From the NCBI RefSeq assembly GCF_900221005.1, contig NZ_OBQI01000002.1, positions 124,001-188,000 of the forward strand: a DNA stretch of 64,000 nt, given 5' to 3'. The notes under the pieces are model-generated. The model did not search any database. It was given only the letters and a program-made list of their open reading frames with translations, and had not been told where the DNA came from. Source of the DNA: Blastococcus aggregatus (GTDB lineage: Bacteria > Actinomycetota > Actinomycetes > Mycobacteriales > Geodermatophilaceae). Each line of letters opens with the position of its first letter. The stretch's first letter is position 1. The position numbers and the translations under genes were made by a program. This document shows positions 36,163-46,013 of the stretch, one piece after another.

Positions 36163-37836
36163 ATGTCAGCCACCGGACCGAGCGAACCCACCCTCCTGCT
36201 CGGCCCCCTGCTGCGGCACGTCGACCCGGTCTCGGCGACCGTCTGGGTGGAGACCGACCGCCCCTGCCGGGTGGAGGTCCTCGGGCGGTCCGCGCGCACG
36301 TTCTGCGTCGCCGGCCACCACTACGCGCTGGTCGTCGTCGAGGGGCTCGAGCCCGGCAGCACCACCCCCTACGAGGTGCTCCTCGACGGGGCGCTGGTGT
36401 GGCCGCCCGCGGACACGGAGTTCCCGCCGAGCCGCATCCGGACGCCGGGCCGCCCGGGGCCCTTCCGCCTGGCGTTCGGCTCCTGCCGGTACGCCAGCCC
36501 GCGCACCGTCGAGGACAGCGAGGGCATCCCGCCCGACGCGCTGGACCTCTACGCCCAGCAGATCGCCGGGCAGCCCGAGGACCGCTGGCCCGACGCGCTG
36601 GTGCTCCTGGGCGACCAGGTCTACGCCGACGAGCTCACCACCCGCACGAAGTCGCTGCTGCACCGCCGGCGGGACCGGAGGACCGAGGAGAAGTCCCCGG
36701 ACGACCAGGTCGCGGACTTCGAGGAGTACACGGGGCTGTACTACGAGTCCTGGCTGGACCCCCAGGTGCGGTGGCTGCTGTCGACCATCCCGTCCTCGAT
36801 GATCTTCGACGACCACGAGATGATCGACGACTGGAACACCTCGGCCGCCTGGCGCGCCACCGTCGCGCAGGAGCCGTGGTGGCGCAGCCGGATCACCGGC
36901 GGCCTGGTCAGCTACTGGGTGTACCAGCACCTGGGCAACCTCAGCCCACAGGAGCTCGCCGAGAACGCGACCTGGCAGTCGATCCAGGACATGGCCGACG
37001 ACGACGACGTCCGGGACGCCGAGCCGATGCTGCGCCGCACGGCCGAGCTGGCCGACGCCGAGCCCGCCACGATCCGGTGGAGCTTCGTGCGGCACTGGGG
37101 CGACGCCCGGCTGATCATGGTCGACAGCCGGGCCGGCCGGGTGCTGGAGGAGCAACACCGCCGGATGCTCGACGAGGACGAGTTCGCCTGGGTCGAGGCC
37201 GCGATGCAGCGCGCCGTCGACGAGGGCGTGGAGCACCTGATCCTCGGCACCTCGCTGCCGTGGCTGCTGCCGCACGCGATCCACAACCTCGAGCGGTGGA
37301 ACGAGACGCTCAACGTCCGCCACCACGGGCACTGGCGCGGCCGGCTCGCCGAGAAGATCCGGCAGGGCGCCGATCTGGAGCACTGGGCGGCGTTCGGGCA
37401 CTCCTTCGAGCGGCTGGGCGCCGCGCTCACCGCCGTCGCCCGCGGGGAGCAGGGCCGGGCTCCGGCCACGGCGCTGGTGCTCTCCGGCGACGTCCACCAC
37501 GCCTACGCCGCCGAGCTCGTGCGCCCCGAGGGTCTGGCGGCACGGGTGCACCAGCTCACCGTCTCCCCGCTGCACAACCAGGCACCGCACCCGATCCGCG
37601 TCGGCTTCAAGATCGGCTGGAGCCGGGCGGCCCGCCGGTTCACCGAGCGCCTGGCGCGGCTGGCCAAGGCCGAGCCGACCGAGCTGGAGTGGAGCAAGCA
37701 GTCCGGGCCGTTCTTCGGCAACCAGATCGGTGAGCTGGTGCTGGAGGGCCGTGAGGCGCGCTTCCTGCTCTCGGTCTCCGAGGTCGGCGACGACGCCCTG
37801 CGGCAGGTGCTGGACATGCCGTTGTCCGATGCCTGA
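36163..37836 (+). CDS. PhoD-like phosphatase
   Basis: A 557-residue metallophosphatase of the PhoD (alkaline phosphatase D) superfamily. An N-terminal Fn3-like domain ('VDPVSATVWVETDRPCRVEV') is followed by the catalytic domain: 'AFGSCRYASPR', 'LLGDQVYADE', 'MIFDDHEMIDDWN', 'LILGTSLPWLLP' and 'LVLSGDVHHAYAAE'. The metal ligands are present. There is no signal peptide or Tat motif, so it is probably cytosolic, unlike secreted PhoD. ATG 36163 begins the homologous part; the long upstream frame is antisense to ftsY. Substrate unknown. The next gene starts 12 bases downstream and is likely co-transcribed. Confidence 0.9.
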   Translation: MSATGPSEPTLLLGPLLRHVDPVSATVWVETDRPCRVEVLGRSARTFCVAGHHYALVVVEGLEPGSTTPYEVLLDGALVWPPADTEFPPSRIRTPGRPGPFRLAFGSCRYASPRTVEDSEGIPPDALDLYAQQIAGQPEDRWPDALVLLGDQVYADELTTRTKSLLHRRRDRRTEEKSPDDQVADFEEYTGLYYESWLDPQVRWLLSTIPSSMIFDDHEMIDDWNTSAAWRATVAQEPWWRSRITGGLVSYWVYQHLGNLSPQELAENATWQSIQDMADDDDVRDAEPMLRRTAELADAEPATIRWSFVRHWGDARLIMVDSRAGRVLEEQHRRMLDEDEFAWVEAAMQRAVDEGVEHLILGTSLPWLLPHAIHNLERWNETLNVRHHGHWRGRLAEKIRQGADLEHWAAFGHSFERLGAALTAVARGEQGRAPATALVLSGDVHHAYAAELVRPEGLAARVHQLTVSPLHNQAPHPIRVGFKIGWSRAARRFTERLARLAKAEPTELEWSKQSGPFFGNQIGELVLEGREARFLLSVSEVGDDALRQVLDMPLSDA

Positions 37837-37848
37837 GAGGCTGGACGG

Positions 37849-38667
37849 GTGACCGACGACCCCTTCGGCATCCGTCCCGCCCCCGGGCCCGACCAGCCGC
37901 CCATCCCGGTGCGGCTGGTCAGCTTCAACACCCACCACGGGGTCGGTGAGGACTCCCGGCACGACCTGCCGCGGCTGGCCAGGGTGCTGGCGTCCGCCGA
38001 CGCCGACGTCATCTGCCTGCAGGAGGTCGACCGCTGGTTCGGCGAGCGCAGCGAGGACGTCGACCAGGCGCTGCTGCTCTCGCGCGCCCTGGACATGCAG
38101 CTGGCGTGGGGCCCGGCCATCGACGAGCCGCACCCGGGCGAGAGGCCGCGCCGTCAGTACGGGAACGCGCTGCTCTCCCGGCTGCCGATCCTGATCAGCG
38201 ACGTCCACCGGCTGCCCGGCACCGGCGAGCCGCGCAGCGCCCTGCGCACCATGCTCGAGCTCGACGGCGGCACCCTGTGGGTGACCGCGACGCACCTGAC
38301 CACGCGCTCGGCGCAGGAGCGCGCCGAGCAGGTGGCCGCTCTCGCCGCGCTGCACACCGAGCAGATGGCCTCCGGCGTCCTCGTCGGCGACTTCAACGCC
38401 CGTCCCGACGCGCCCGAGCTGCACCCGCTGCGCGAGCGCTTCACCGACGCCTGGGAGCTGGCCGAGGACCGCGGAGACCAGGCCGGCTGGCGCTTCTGGC
38501 AGCGCGACGAGGGGCACACCCACCCGGCGCGGTCACCCCACCGCCGGATCGACCAGGCGTGGGTGTCGGCCGGCGTCACCGTCGCGAGCGCCCGCGTCCT
38601 CGACGCCGAGGGCGCGTCGGACCACCTGCCGCTCGTCGTCGACCTCCGGATCCCGTCCGGCGTATGA
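37849..38667 (+). CDS. Endonuclease/exonuclease/phosphatase-family protein
   Basis: A 272-residue EEP-superfamily hydrolase. Motifs in order: 'LVSFNTHHG' (Asn), 'DVICLQEVDRWF' (catalytic Glu), 'TATHLTTRS', 'LVGDFNARPDAPEL' (Asp, Asn), 'RRIDQAWVS' and 'ASDHLPLVVDL' (Asp-His pair). All catalytic positions are present. It could act on nucleic acids, inositol phosphates or sphingolipids; the sequence does not decide. GTG start 12 bases after the PhoD-like gene. Its stop sits at the edge of a palindromic terminator shared with smc. Confidence 0.9.
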   Translation: MTDDPFGIRPAPGPDQPPIPVRLVSFNTHHGVGEDSRHDLPRLARVLASADADVICLQEVDRWFGERSEDVDQALLLSRALDMQLAWGPAIDEPHPGERPRRQYGNALLSRLPILISDVHRLPGTGEPRSALRTMLELDGGTLWVTATHLTTRSAQERAEQVAALAALHTEQMASGVLVGDFNARPDAPELHPLRERFTDAWELAEDRGDQAGWRFWQRDEGHTHPARSPHRRIDQAWVSAGVTVASARVLDAEGASDHLPLVVDLRIPSGV

Positions 38668-38693
38668 GGGCAGACATGGCCATTTCTGCCCTC
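38666..38693. terminator. Bidirectional palindromic terminator
   Basis: GAGGGCAGA (38666-38674) pairs perfectly with TCTGCCCTC (38685-38693). The loop contains ATGGCCAT, itself a palindrome, so the full 28 bases are almost self-complementary. It lies between two convergent genes, with 5 bases to the smc stop, and can serve both. Confidence 0.75.
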
Positions 38694-38697
38694 GAGG

Positions 38698-41600
38698 TCA
38701 GGCGGCGGGGAGCTCGCGCAGCCGCTGGCTGATGACGCCGGTGATGCCGTCGCCGCGCATGCTCACGCCGTAGAGGGCGTCGGCGATCTCCATCGTCCGC
38801 TTCTGGTGGGTGATGACGATCAGCTGGGACGTCGACCGCAGCTGCTCGACCAGCGTGAGCAGCCGGCCGAGGTTGACGTCGTCGAGCGCCGCCTCGACCT
38901 CGTCGAGGACGTAGAACGGCGAGGGCCGGGCCCGGAAGATCGCCACCAGCAGCGCGACGGCGGTCAGCGAGCGCTCGCCACCGGAGAGCAGCGAGAGCCG
39001 CTTGACCTTCTTGCCCGGCGGGCGCGCCTCCACCTCGATGCCGGTGGTGAGCATGCTGTCGGGCTCGGTGAGCACCAGCCGGCCCAGCCCGCCCGGGAAG
39101 AGGGTGGCGAACACGCCCTCGAACTCGCGGGCGACGTCGGCGAACGCGGCGGCGAAGACGTCGTGGATGCGGTCGTCGACCTCGCGGACGACGGTGAGCA
39201 GGTCGCGGCGGGTGCTCTTGAGGTCCTCGAGCTGGGTGGCCAGGAAGGTGTGCCGTTCCTCCAGCGCCGCGAACTCCTCCAGCGCCAGCGGGTTGACCTT
39301 GCCGAGGGTGGCCAGGTCTCGCTCGGCACGGGCCGCGCGCCGCTCCTGGACCGACCGGTCGTAGGCGCTCGGCGCCGGCGGCTCCTCGCCCGCTGCCTGC
39401 GCGGCCGCCTCCTCCGCCTGGGACGGCGGCACCGGCGCGGCGGGCCCGTACTCGGCGACCAGGGTGGGCAGGTCGACGCCGTACTCCTCGGCCGCCCGGC
39501 CCTCGAGCGCCTCGATCCGCAGCCGCTGCTCGGCGCGGGCCACCTCGTCGCGGTGCACCTCGTCGGTGAGCCGGTCCAGCTCGGCGGTCGCCGCCCGCAC
39601 CCGGCCGCGGACCTCCAGCAGCTCGGCCTCGGCGGCGGCCCGGCCGGTGGCCAGCGCGTCCCGCTCGGCGGCGGCCCGCGCCAGCGACGTGCCCAGCGCG
39701 ACCAGCGCGCGCTCGGCGTCGGCCCGGACCCGCTCGGCCACGGCGGCACCGCGCTCGCGGGACGCCCGGGCCGCGGCGGCGCGCTCGCGGGCGGCGCGCT
39801 CCTGCCGGGCCTGCCGACGCAGCGACTCCGCCCGGCCGGACAGCGCCCGAGCGCGCTCCTCGGCGGTGCGCACCGCCAGCCGCGCCTCGGTCTCCGCCTG
39901 GCGGGCCGCGGTCACCTCGGCGCGCAGCCGGTCGCGCTCCTCGGTGGGCGGCTCCTCCTCGACCGGCGCCGCCTCGGCCTCGGCCAGCCGGGTCTGCAGC
40001 CCGGCGAGCGCCAGCTGGGCCTGCTCGAGGTCCCCCTCGGCGCGGACGCGGGCGGCCTCGTGCCGCTCGGCCTCGGCTGCGGCGGAGCGCGCGGCGGCGC
40101 CGAGCTCGGCGAGCTCGGCGGCGACCTTCGACCGGCCGCGGTCGGCGGCCTGCCGGGCGGCCTGGGACGCGTCCACCTCGGCGGAGCGCGCGCGGGCGGC
40201 GTCCCGGGCGGCGGACAGCTCGTCGGCCAGCGCGGCGGCCCGGGTGATCGCACCGCGCAGCTCGCCCTCGGCCTCGTCGACGCGGGCCCGCACCTCGAGG
40301 TTGGACGGCGCGTCCCGCTGACCGCCCAGCGCCCAGTCCGCGCCCAGCAGGTCGCCGTCGGCGGTCACGGCACGGACCCGGGGGTGGGTGCCGACCAGCT
40401 CGACCGCCGCGGGGAGGTCGGGCACGAGGGCCACCCGCTCCAGCGCCCGGGCCAGCGCCGGGCGCAGCTCCTCGGGCGCCTCGACCGCGTCCAGGGCCCA
40501 GCGGGCGCCGGCGGGCAGCTCGGGCCACCCGTCCCGGGGCACGGGTGGGAGCCCGCCGGTGACCAGCAGCCCGGCCCGGCCGCCGTCGGTGGTCTTCAGC
40601 CGCTCCAGCGCACCGGCGGCGCCGGCCACCCCGGACACCACGACGGCGTCGGCCATCCCGCCCAGCGCGGCGGCCAGCGCGACCTCGTCGCCGGGACGGA
40701 CGGTGAGCCGGTCGGCGACCGGCCCGAGGATCCCGGGCAGCCCGGCCCCCAGCACGGCCGCGGCACCGTCGGCCGGGGTGAGCCCGAGGGCCAGTGCGTC
40801 GCGACGGGCCTGCCAGGAGGCGCGGTCGCGCTCCGCGGCGCGCTCGGCGGCAGTCAGCTCGGTCACGGCCTTCGCGGCCGCGGTGTGCGCAGCGACGGCG
40901 TCCTGGTGCGCGGTGACCAGCGCGACGTCGGAGTCCTCCTGCTCGGCCACCGAGGAGCGCCGGTCGGCCAGCCGGTCGGCGGCGGCCTCCGCCCGCTCGG
41001 CCGCCTCGGCCGCGGCGCGCGCCAGCCGCTCGATCTCGGCCTGGCCGGCGCTCACCTTCGACTGCGCGGCCGCGACCTGACCGGACAGGCGGGCCAGGCC
41101 CTCGCGCCGGTCGGCCAGCGCGCGGGCGGCGGCGACCCAGGCCTTCTCCGCGTCGGCGAGGGCAGCCTCGAGCCGTCCCCGGTCGGTGACGACCGCCGCC
41201 AGTCGGGCCCGCTCGGCCTCCAGGCCCGCGGCGAGCTCGGTCTCGTTGGCCGCGACCCGGTCGGCCTCGGCGTCCAGCTGGTCGGGGTCGCGGCCCGCCG
41301 TCTCCGCGGGAGCCGGCGCCGACAGGTGGCGGGACCGCTCGGCGGCGAGCGAGGCCACGCCGCGGAACCGCTCGGTGAGGGCAGAGAGCCGGTACCAGGT
41401 GTCGGAGGCGGCGGCGAGCCGCGGCGCGCTCTCGGCCAGGCCCGACTCCAGCTCGCCCTCGCGCAGGGACACCGTCGCCAGGCCCTGCTCGACCACGCTG
41501 CGGCGCTCGCGGGCGGCGTTCTCGTCGGCGACGTCCTTGTCGAGGGCGTCGCGCAACTGGACGAGGTCGTCGGCCAGCAGTCGCAGGCGGGCGTCGCGCA

Positions 41601-42264
41601 GGTCGGCCTGCACCCCGGCGGCCCGGCGAGCGACCTCGGCCTGCCTGCCCAGCGGCTTGAGCTGGCGGCGCAGCTCGGCGGTGAGGTCGGCCAGCCGGTC
41701 GAGGTTGGCCTGCATCCCGTCGAGCTTGCGGAGCGCCTTCTCCTTGCGCTTGCGGTGCTTGAGGACGCCGGCGGCCTCCTCGATGAAGGCGCGACGGTCC
41801 TCGGGCCGGCCGGAGAGGACGGCGTCGAGCTGCCCCTGGCCGACGATGACGTGCATCTCGCGGCCGATGCCGGAGTCGCTGAGCAGCTCCTGGACGTCGA
41901 GCAGGCGCACCTTGTCGCCGTTGATCTCGTACTCGCTCTCGCCGGAGCGGTACATGCGGCGGGTGATCGAGACCTCGGTGTACGCGATCGGCAGCGCGCC
42001 GTCGGAGTTGTCGATGGTCAGCGTGACCTCGGCGCGGCCCAGGGCCGGCCGGCCGGCGGTGCCGGCGAAGATGACGTCCTCCATCTTGCCGCCGCGCAGG
42101 CTCTTCGCGCCCTGCTCGCCGAGGACCCAGGCGATGGCGTCGACGACGTTGGACTTACCGGACCCGTTGGGGCCGACGACGGCGGTGATGCCGGGCTCCA
42201 GCCGGAGCGTCGTCGCGGACGCGAAGGACTTGAAGCCCTTGAGCGTCAGGCTGGAGAGGTGCAC
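38698..42264 (-). CDS. smc: Chromosome segregation protein SMC
   Basis: SMC ATPase, 1,188 residues. It forms the condensin core with ScpA/B and organises the chromosome. N-terminal Walker A 'VVGPNGSGKSNVVDAI' (~30-45), two very long Ala/Glu/Arg-rich coiled coils (~165-490 and ~660-1000), a hinge (~500-650, 'GILGPVADRLTVRPGDEVAL'), and C-terminal signature 'LSLLSGGERSLTAVALLVAI' with Walker B 'PFYVLDEVEAALDDVN'. Complete. mutM and rnc lie upstream, the normal actinobacterial order; ATP-binding residues are all conserved. Confidence 0.97.
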   Translation of the reverse strand: MHLSSLTLKGFKSFASATTLRLEPGITAVVGPNGSGKSNVVDAIAWVLGEQGAKSLRGGKMEDVIFAGTAGRPALGRAEVTLTIDNSDGALPIAYTEVSITRRMYRSGESEYEINGDKVRLLDVQELLSDSGIGREMHVIVGQGQLDAVLSGRPEDRRAFIEEAAGVLKHRKRKEKALRKLDGMQANLDRLADLTAELRRQLKPLGRQAEVARRAAGVQADLRDARLRLLADDLVQLRDALDKDVADENAARERRSVVEQGLATVSLREGELESGLAESAPRLAAASDTWYRLSALTERFRGVASLAAERSRHLSAPAPAETAGRDPDQLDAEADRVAANETELAAGLEAERARLAAVVTDRGRLEAALADAEKAWVAAARALADRREGLARLSGQVAAAQSKVSAGQAEIERLARAAAEAAERAEAAADRLADRRSSVAEQEDSDVALVTAHQDAVAAHTAAAKAVTELTAAERAAERDRASWQARRDALALGLTPADGAAAVLGAGLPGILGPVADRLTVRPGDEVALAAALGGMADAVVVSGVAGAAGALERLKTTDGGRAGLLVTGGLPPVPRDGWPELPAGARWALDAVEAPEELRPALARALERVALVPDLPAAVELVGTHPRVRAVTADGDLLGADWALGGQRDAPSNLEVRARVDEAEGELRGAITRAAALADELSAARDAARARSAEVDASQAARQAADRGRSKVAAELAELGAAARSAAAEAERHEAARVRAEGDLEQAQLALAGLQTRLAEAEAAPVEEEPPTEERDRLRAEVTAARQAETEARLAVRTAEERARALSGRAESLRRQARQERAARERAAAARASRERGAAVAERVRADAERALVALGTSLARAAAERDALATGRAAAEAELLEVRGRVRAATAELDRLTDEVHRDEVARAEQRLRIEALEGRAAEEYGVDLPTLVAEYGPAAPVPPSQAEEAAAQAAGEEPPAPSAYDRSVQERRAARAERDLATLGKVNPLALEEFAALEERHTFLATQLEDLKSTRRDLLTVVREVDDRIHDVFAAAFADVAREFEGVFATLFPGGLGRLVLTEPDSMLTTGIEVEARPPGKKVKRLSLLSGGERSLTAVALLVAIFRARPSPFYVLDEVEAALDDVNLGRLLTLVEQLRSTSQLIVITHQKRTMEIADALYGVSMRGDGITGVISQRLRELPAA

Positions 42265-42336
42265 GGAACGGGGAGCTTAGTGCCGCGGCACGCTCGGTAG
42301 GGGTGCAGCGGGGCCGGTGGTGCGGGTGGGACGACG

Positions 42337-42525
42337 TCAGGCGAGCGCGGGCTCGTTGTCACCGGTCAGCGAGAGCAGTTCGTGGGCGATGGCGGCGTCG
42401 CGCTGGGAGCGCAGCTCGTCGAGCTCCAGTTCCAAGCGGCGCACCTTCGCCCGCAGCGCCGCGTTCTCCTCGACCAAGCGGAGCTGCGCGGGGGCGACGA
42501 TGTGACCGAACAGGGCCTTGGCCAT
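42337..42525 (-). CDS. Small coiled-coil protein
   Basis: A 62-residue protein: 'AKALFGHIVAPAQLRLVEEN' then a heptad-like helix 'ALRAKVRRLELELDELRSQR' and a short tail. The start MAKALxGH and the single coiled coil resemble a small conserved actinobacterial family located between mutM and smc. Function unknown. A dimeric scaffold is possible. It is flanked by 72 and 149 non-coding bases in which no other feature is recognised. Confidence 0.72.
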   Translation of the reverse strand: MAKALFGHIVAPAQLRLVEENAALRAKVRRLELELDELRSQRDAAIAHELLSLTGDNEPALA

Positions 42526-42674
42526 GACTGGAGCGGCCTTTCAGACAGCGAGAGGGTGAGCCGGCGCCCCGGGATCCGGTCGGCGCGGCTGTGGTGGTAC
42601 AAGCGTGACAGCCCCGCAGACGCAGGTCAACGGCCACCCTGCCCGCCCCCCGTGTCGGGGGCGTGTCGGATTCG

Positions 42675-43595
42675 TCACTCCGCGGAAGGTCGGGCCTTGC
42701 GCGTCCGAGCGGTCGACGTCCGCGGTCGCGGCTGGCAGACCGGGCAGCTGTAGCTGGAGCGGTTCATGAACGACTCCCGGCGGATCGGCGTCCCGCAGCG
42801 GGGGCAGGGACGGTCGAGCTGGCCGTAGACGGCGAGGAAGCGGGAGAAGTAGCCGCTCTGCCCGTTGACGTCGACGTACAGCGAGTCGAAGGAGGTGCCG
42901 CCCTGCGCCAGCGCCTCGCCGAGCACGTCGCGGACGCCCTCGATCAGGTCGGCCACCTGGCCGCGGGTGAGCTTGTCGGTCGGCCGGGCGCCGTGCAGCC
43001 GGGCCCGCCACAGCGCCTCGTCGGCGTAGATGTTGCCGACGCCGCCGATCAGCGTCTGGTCGAGCAGGGCCCGCTTCACCTCGGTCCGGCGGCGGCGCAG
43101 CGCCGCGGAGAAGGCGTCGACGTCGAAGCCCTCGTCGAGCGGGTCGATCGCGATGTGCGCCAGGCGGGCCGGCACGGTGTCGTCACCGTCCCCGCCCACC
43201 CCGAGCTCCTCGACGACCAGCCCGCCGAAGGTCCGCTGGTCGACGAAGCGCAGCTCGCGGCCGCCGTCGGTGAAGGTGAACCGGGCCCGCAGGTGCGTCT
43301 CGTCGGGAGCCGAGGGCTTCTCGACCAGCAGTTGCCCGCTCATGCCCAGGTGCCCCACCAGCGCGCGGCCGCTGGGGGTGCCGTCGGCGTCGGCCAAGGG
43401 CAGCCACAGGTACTTGCCGCGGCGGTGGGCGGCGGTCAGGGTGCGGCCGGTCAGCGACTCCACGAAGTGGTCGGCACCCTCGAGGTGACGGCGGACGGCG
43501 CGCGGGTGGTGAACCTCGACGCGGGCGACGGTGCGCCCGGCGACCCACTGCTCCAGGCCCCGACGCACCACCTCGACCTCGGGCAGCTCCGGCAC
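42675..43595 (-). CDS. mutM: Formamidopyrimidine-DNA glycosylase
   Basis: Fpg/MutM, 306 residues. It excises 8-oxoguanine and related lesions and cuts at the abasic site. The catalytic N-terminus PELPEVE (Pro1 after Met removal, Glu2) is intact. The H2TH region is '[20 protein letters not shown]', and the zinc finger '[20 protein letters not shown]' ends with CPVCQ. A basic C-terminal tail of ~18 residues follows the finger. Four bases separate it from the rnc stop, so it is in the rnc operon. Confidence 0.96.
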   Translation of the reverse strand: MPELPEVEVVRRGLEQWVAGRTVARVEVHHPRAVRRHLEGADHFVESLTGRTLTAAHRRGKYLWLPLADADGTPSGRALVGHLGMSGQLLVEKPSAPDETHLRARFTFTDGGRELRFVDQRTFGGLVVEELGVGGDGDDTVPARLAHIAIDPLDEGFDVDAFSAALRRRRTEVKRALLDQTLIGGVGNIYADEALWRARLHGARPTDKLTRGQVADLIEGVRDVLGEALAQGGTSFDSLYVDVNGQSGYFSRFLAVYGQLDRPCPRCGTPIRRESFMNRSSYSCPVCQPRPRTSTARTRKARPSAE

Positions 43596-43599
43596 GGCG

Positions 43600-44370
43600 T
43601 CAGGCCTCGGTGGAGAGCGCGCGCCAGGCCACCTCGGCGGCCTCCTGCTCGGCGGCCTTCTTGGTGCGGCCGCTGCCCCGCCCGTGGACGGTGCCGGCCA
43701 GCACGACCGCGGCGGTGAAGGTCTTCGCGTGGTCCGGGCCCTCGTCCTGGGTCTCGTACGCCGGGGCGCCCAGGCCGAGGCCGGCGCCGAGCTCCTGGAG
43801 GCTGGTCTTCCAGTCCAGGCCGGCGCCGCGGGTGGCGGCCTCGACCAGGAGCGGGTCGAACAGCCGGTGCACGAGCCCGGACGCGGCGTCCAGGCCGCAG
43901 CCCAGGTGCACGGCGCCGATCAGCGCCTCGACGACGTCGGCCAGGATCGAGTCCTTCTCGCGGCCGCCGGTGGTCTCCTCGCCGCGGCCGAGCAGCAGGT
44001 GCGGCCCGACGCCGCGCTCCCCCAGCCGGCGGGCGACGCCGGCCAGCGAGGTCATGTTGACCACGGAGGCACGCAGCTTGGCCAGCTGGCCCTCGGGGAG
44101 GTCCGGCTGGCTGCGGTAGAGCTCGTCGGTGACGACGAGGCCGAGCACCGAGTCGCCGAGGAACTCCAGGCGCTCGTTGGTCGGCAGGCCGCCGTTCTCG
44201 TACGCGAACGAGCGGTGGGTCAGGGCGAGGCCGAGCAGCCCGCCGGGCAGCTCGACGCCCAGGGCGTCGCGCGCCCAGGCGGCGGCGCGCTCGGCGTGCT
44301 CCGGACCACCGGGCGGACGGTCGGCCTCGGCACCCTCGTCGGGGTGCGTACCGGCGACCGTCCTGCCCAC
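43600..44370 (-). CDS. rnc: Ribonuclease III
   Basis: RNase III, 256 residues from GTG 44370. It cleaves double-stranded RNA, including rRNA precursors. Signature '[20 protein letters not shown]' (catalytic Glu/Asp), and '[17 protein letters not shown]' with the second acidic pair. The dsRNA-binding domain is at the C-terminus ('[20 protein letters not shown]', '[20 protein letters not shown]'). The start is uncertain because no good ribosome site is present; the GTG is 17 bases after the rpmF stop. The yceD-rpmF-rnc-mutM-smc order is standard. Confidence 0.94.
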   Translation of the reverse strand: MGRTVAGTHPDEGAEADRPPGGPEHAERAAAWARDALGVELPGGLLGLALTHRSFAYENGGLPTNERLEFLGDSVLGLVVTDELYRSQPDLPEGQLAKLRASVVNMTSLAGVARRLGERGVGPHLLLGRGEETTGGREKDSILADVVEALIGAVHLGCGLDAASGLVHRLFDPLLVEAATRGAGLDWKTSLQELGAGLGLGAPAYETQDEGPDHAKTFTAAVVLAGTVHGRGSGRTKKAAEQEAAEVAWRALSTEA

Positions 44371-44387
44371 GGCGATGCGGTGGTCGA

Positions 44388-44567
44388 TCAGACCGCGAGG
44401 ACCTGGCGGCCGGAGTGCTGGCCGCAGGTCGGGCACGCGATGTGCGGCGGCTTGAGCTCGCCGCAGGCGCGGTTCGGGCAGGGCGCGAGCGTGGGGGCGG
44501 TGGTCTTCCACTGCGAGCGGCGCATACGGGTGTTGGCGCGGGACATCTTCCGCTTCGGAACAGCCAC
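44388..44567 (-). CDS. rpmF: 50S ribosomal protein L32
   Basis: L32, 59 residues, read from GTG 44567: '[20 protein letters not shown]' at the start and four Cys as CPNRAC...CPTC, the zinc-binding (C+) form, ending in HSGRQVLAV. It follows the yceD stop by 3 bases, the universal yceD-rpmF pair. The presence of all four Cys means it needs zinc; a Cys-less back-up, if any, lies elsewhere. Confidence 0.95.
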   Translation of the reverse strand: MAVPKRKMSRANTRMRRSQWKTTAPTLAPCPNRACGELKPPHIACPTCGQHSGRQVLAV

Positions 44568-44570
44568 TTT

Positions 44571-45218
44571 TCAGTTCTCCTTGGTGGTGTCGTCACCGGA
44601 GGTGTCCGGTGAGGAGGCGTGAGGGTCGGTCTCGGAGATCCCGAAGCGCTCGGCCAGCCCGGCCCAGCGCGGGTCGGTGATCTCGTGGGTGTGGTCCTCG
44701 GGGAGGTCGTCCAGGCGCAGGCCGCAGTCGACGCAGAGGCCGGAGCAGTCCTCGGAGCAGACCGGGGACAGCGGCAGGCTCAGCACGACGGTGTCGCGGG
44801 CCAGCGGCTCGAGGTCGAGGAAGTCGCCCTCGATGCGGCGCACCTCGTCCTCCTCGCTGGTCTCCTCGGTGGCGCTGCCCTCGTAGGCGTACAGCTCCTG
44901 GACCGGGAGGGTCAGGGTGTCCGCGATCGGCTCGAGGCACCGCGCGCAGGAACCCTCGACGGGGACGTCGAACTCGCCGCTGACGAGCACGCCCTCCATG
45001 ACCGACTCCAGGCGCAGCCGCAGGTGCACCTCGCCACCGGCCGGGACGCCGATGAGCTCGACCCGCCAGTCAGCCGGCGCGGGGACGGTGCGCTCCAGCT
45101 CCTGCAGCGCACCCGCGCGGCGGCCCAGCTCCCGGAGGTCGATCGTCCAGGGGTTGGCGGAGGGACGCCGGCCCGGAGAGGGAGCGGCGTCGCGGCGGGG
45201 CGCAGGAGCGGCAGGCAT
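44571..45218 (-). CDS. yceD: DUF177 protein YceD
   Basis: YceD/DUF177, 215 residues; linked to large-subunit rRNA accumulation in other organisms. An N-terminal basic/Pro-rich extension precedes '[14 protein letters not shown]'. The core has a CxxC ('[10 protein letters not shown]') and a second Cys group '[13 protein letters not shown]', a probable zinc site, then '[11 protein letters not shown]'. The C-terminal ~20 residues are acidic/Ser-rich. It forms the expected yceD-rpmF-rnc set. Confidence 0.94.
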   Translation of the reverse strand: MPAAPAPRRDAAPSPGRRPSANPWTIDLRELGRRAGALQELERTVPAPADWRVELIGVPAGGEVHLRLRLESVMEGVLVSGEFDVPVEGSCARCLEPIADTLTLPVQELYAYEGSATEETSEEDEVRRIEGDFLDLEPLARDTVVLSLPLSPVCSEDCSGLCVDCGLRLDDLPEDHTHEITDPRWAGLAERFGISETDPHASSPDTSGDDTTKEN

Positions 45219-45335
45219 GTCGGTACTCGCGGTAGGTAGTGGGGAACGGCTCGACCCGGGGCGGGACCACCGGCGGTCGAACCAGGACGCCAGCCTACCC
45301 GACCGGCAGACCGCCGCCGCTGGCGGCGAGGGAGA

Positions 45336-46013
45336 TCACTCGCGCAGGGTGGTGCGGGCCTTCTCGACCGAGCGCAGCATCCGCTCCAGCGTCGTCCCGA
45401 AGTCGGCCAGCCGGGTGTCGACGTACTCGTCGACCTCCGCGCGCATGCGGGCCGCCTCGGCGTGGGCCTGCTCCCCGAGGGCGTCGGCCCGGTCGACCGC
45501 GGTGCGGTAGACCTCGGTCTCGGTGATGAGCCGTTCGTGCTCGGCCTGCGCCTCGGCGATCATCGACTCGCGCCTGCGGCGCCCGTCGGCGACCAGCACC
45601 TCGGCCTCGGCCTCGGCGTCCACGATCAGCTGCTCGACGTCGAGCTGCGCCTGGCTGATGAGCTCGTCGCGCTGCCGGCGGGCGGTGCCCAGCAGCTCGT
45701 CGCGCTGCCGGCGGCCGGCCTCGAGCAGCCGCTCGGCCTCGTCCCGGGTGCGGGTCGTGACCCGCTCGGCCTCCGCCTGCGCCTGCTGGAGGATCTCGGT
45801 GCGCTGCTCGACGATCGCGCCGGCGGCCTGCACGTCCTCGGGCAGGGACTCGCGGAGGTCGTCGAGCAGGTCGAGGACGTGGTCGCGCGGCACCATGCAG
45901 GAGCTGGACATCGGGACGCTGCGCGCGTTCTCGATGACGGTGGTCAGCTCGTCGACGGTCTCGTACAGCCGGTAGACGACCTCGGTGGTGTTCATGCGCC
46001 CGGGGCGCGTCAT
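45336..46013 (-). CDS. sepIVA: SepIVA-like DivIVA-domain septation protein
   Basis: A 225-residue, almost wholly coiled-coil protein. The start 'EVVYRLYETVDELTTVIENA' and 'VPRDHVLDLLDDLRESLPED' match the SepIVA/Rv2927c family. Long Glu/Arg/Ala heptads follow, including a direct repeat 'RRQRDELLGTA RRQRDELIS'. In mycobacteria SepIVA acts in septation and envelope growth and lies beside the yceD-rnc genes, as here. ATG 46013 overlaps the coaD stop; an internal ATG is at 45995. Probably cytosolic and membrane-associated. Confidence 0.85.
   Translation of the reverse strand: MTRPGRMNTTEVVYRLYETVDELTTVIENARSVPMSSSCMVPRDHVLDLLDDLRESLPEDVQAAGAIVEQRTEILQQAQAEAERVTTRTRDEAERLLEAGRRQRDELLGTARRQRDELISQAQLDVEQLIVDAEAEAEVLVADGRRRRESMIAEAQAEHERLITETEVYRTAVDRADALGEQAHAEAARMRAEVDEYVDTRLADFGTTLERMLRSVEKARTTLRE

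Noticed and set aside
38806..42300. 1,164-codon open frame opposite smc
   Set aside because: Antisense shadow of the smc coiled coils; the translation is a Gly/Leu/Arg-rich repeat without family features.
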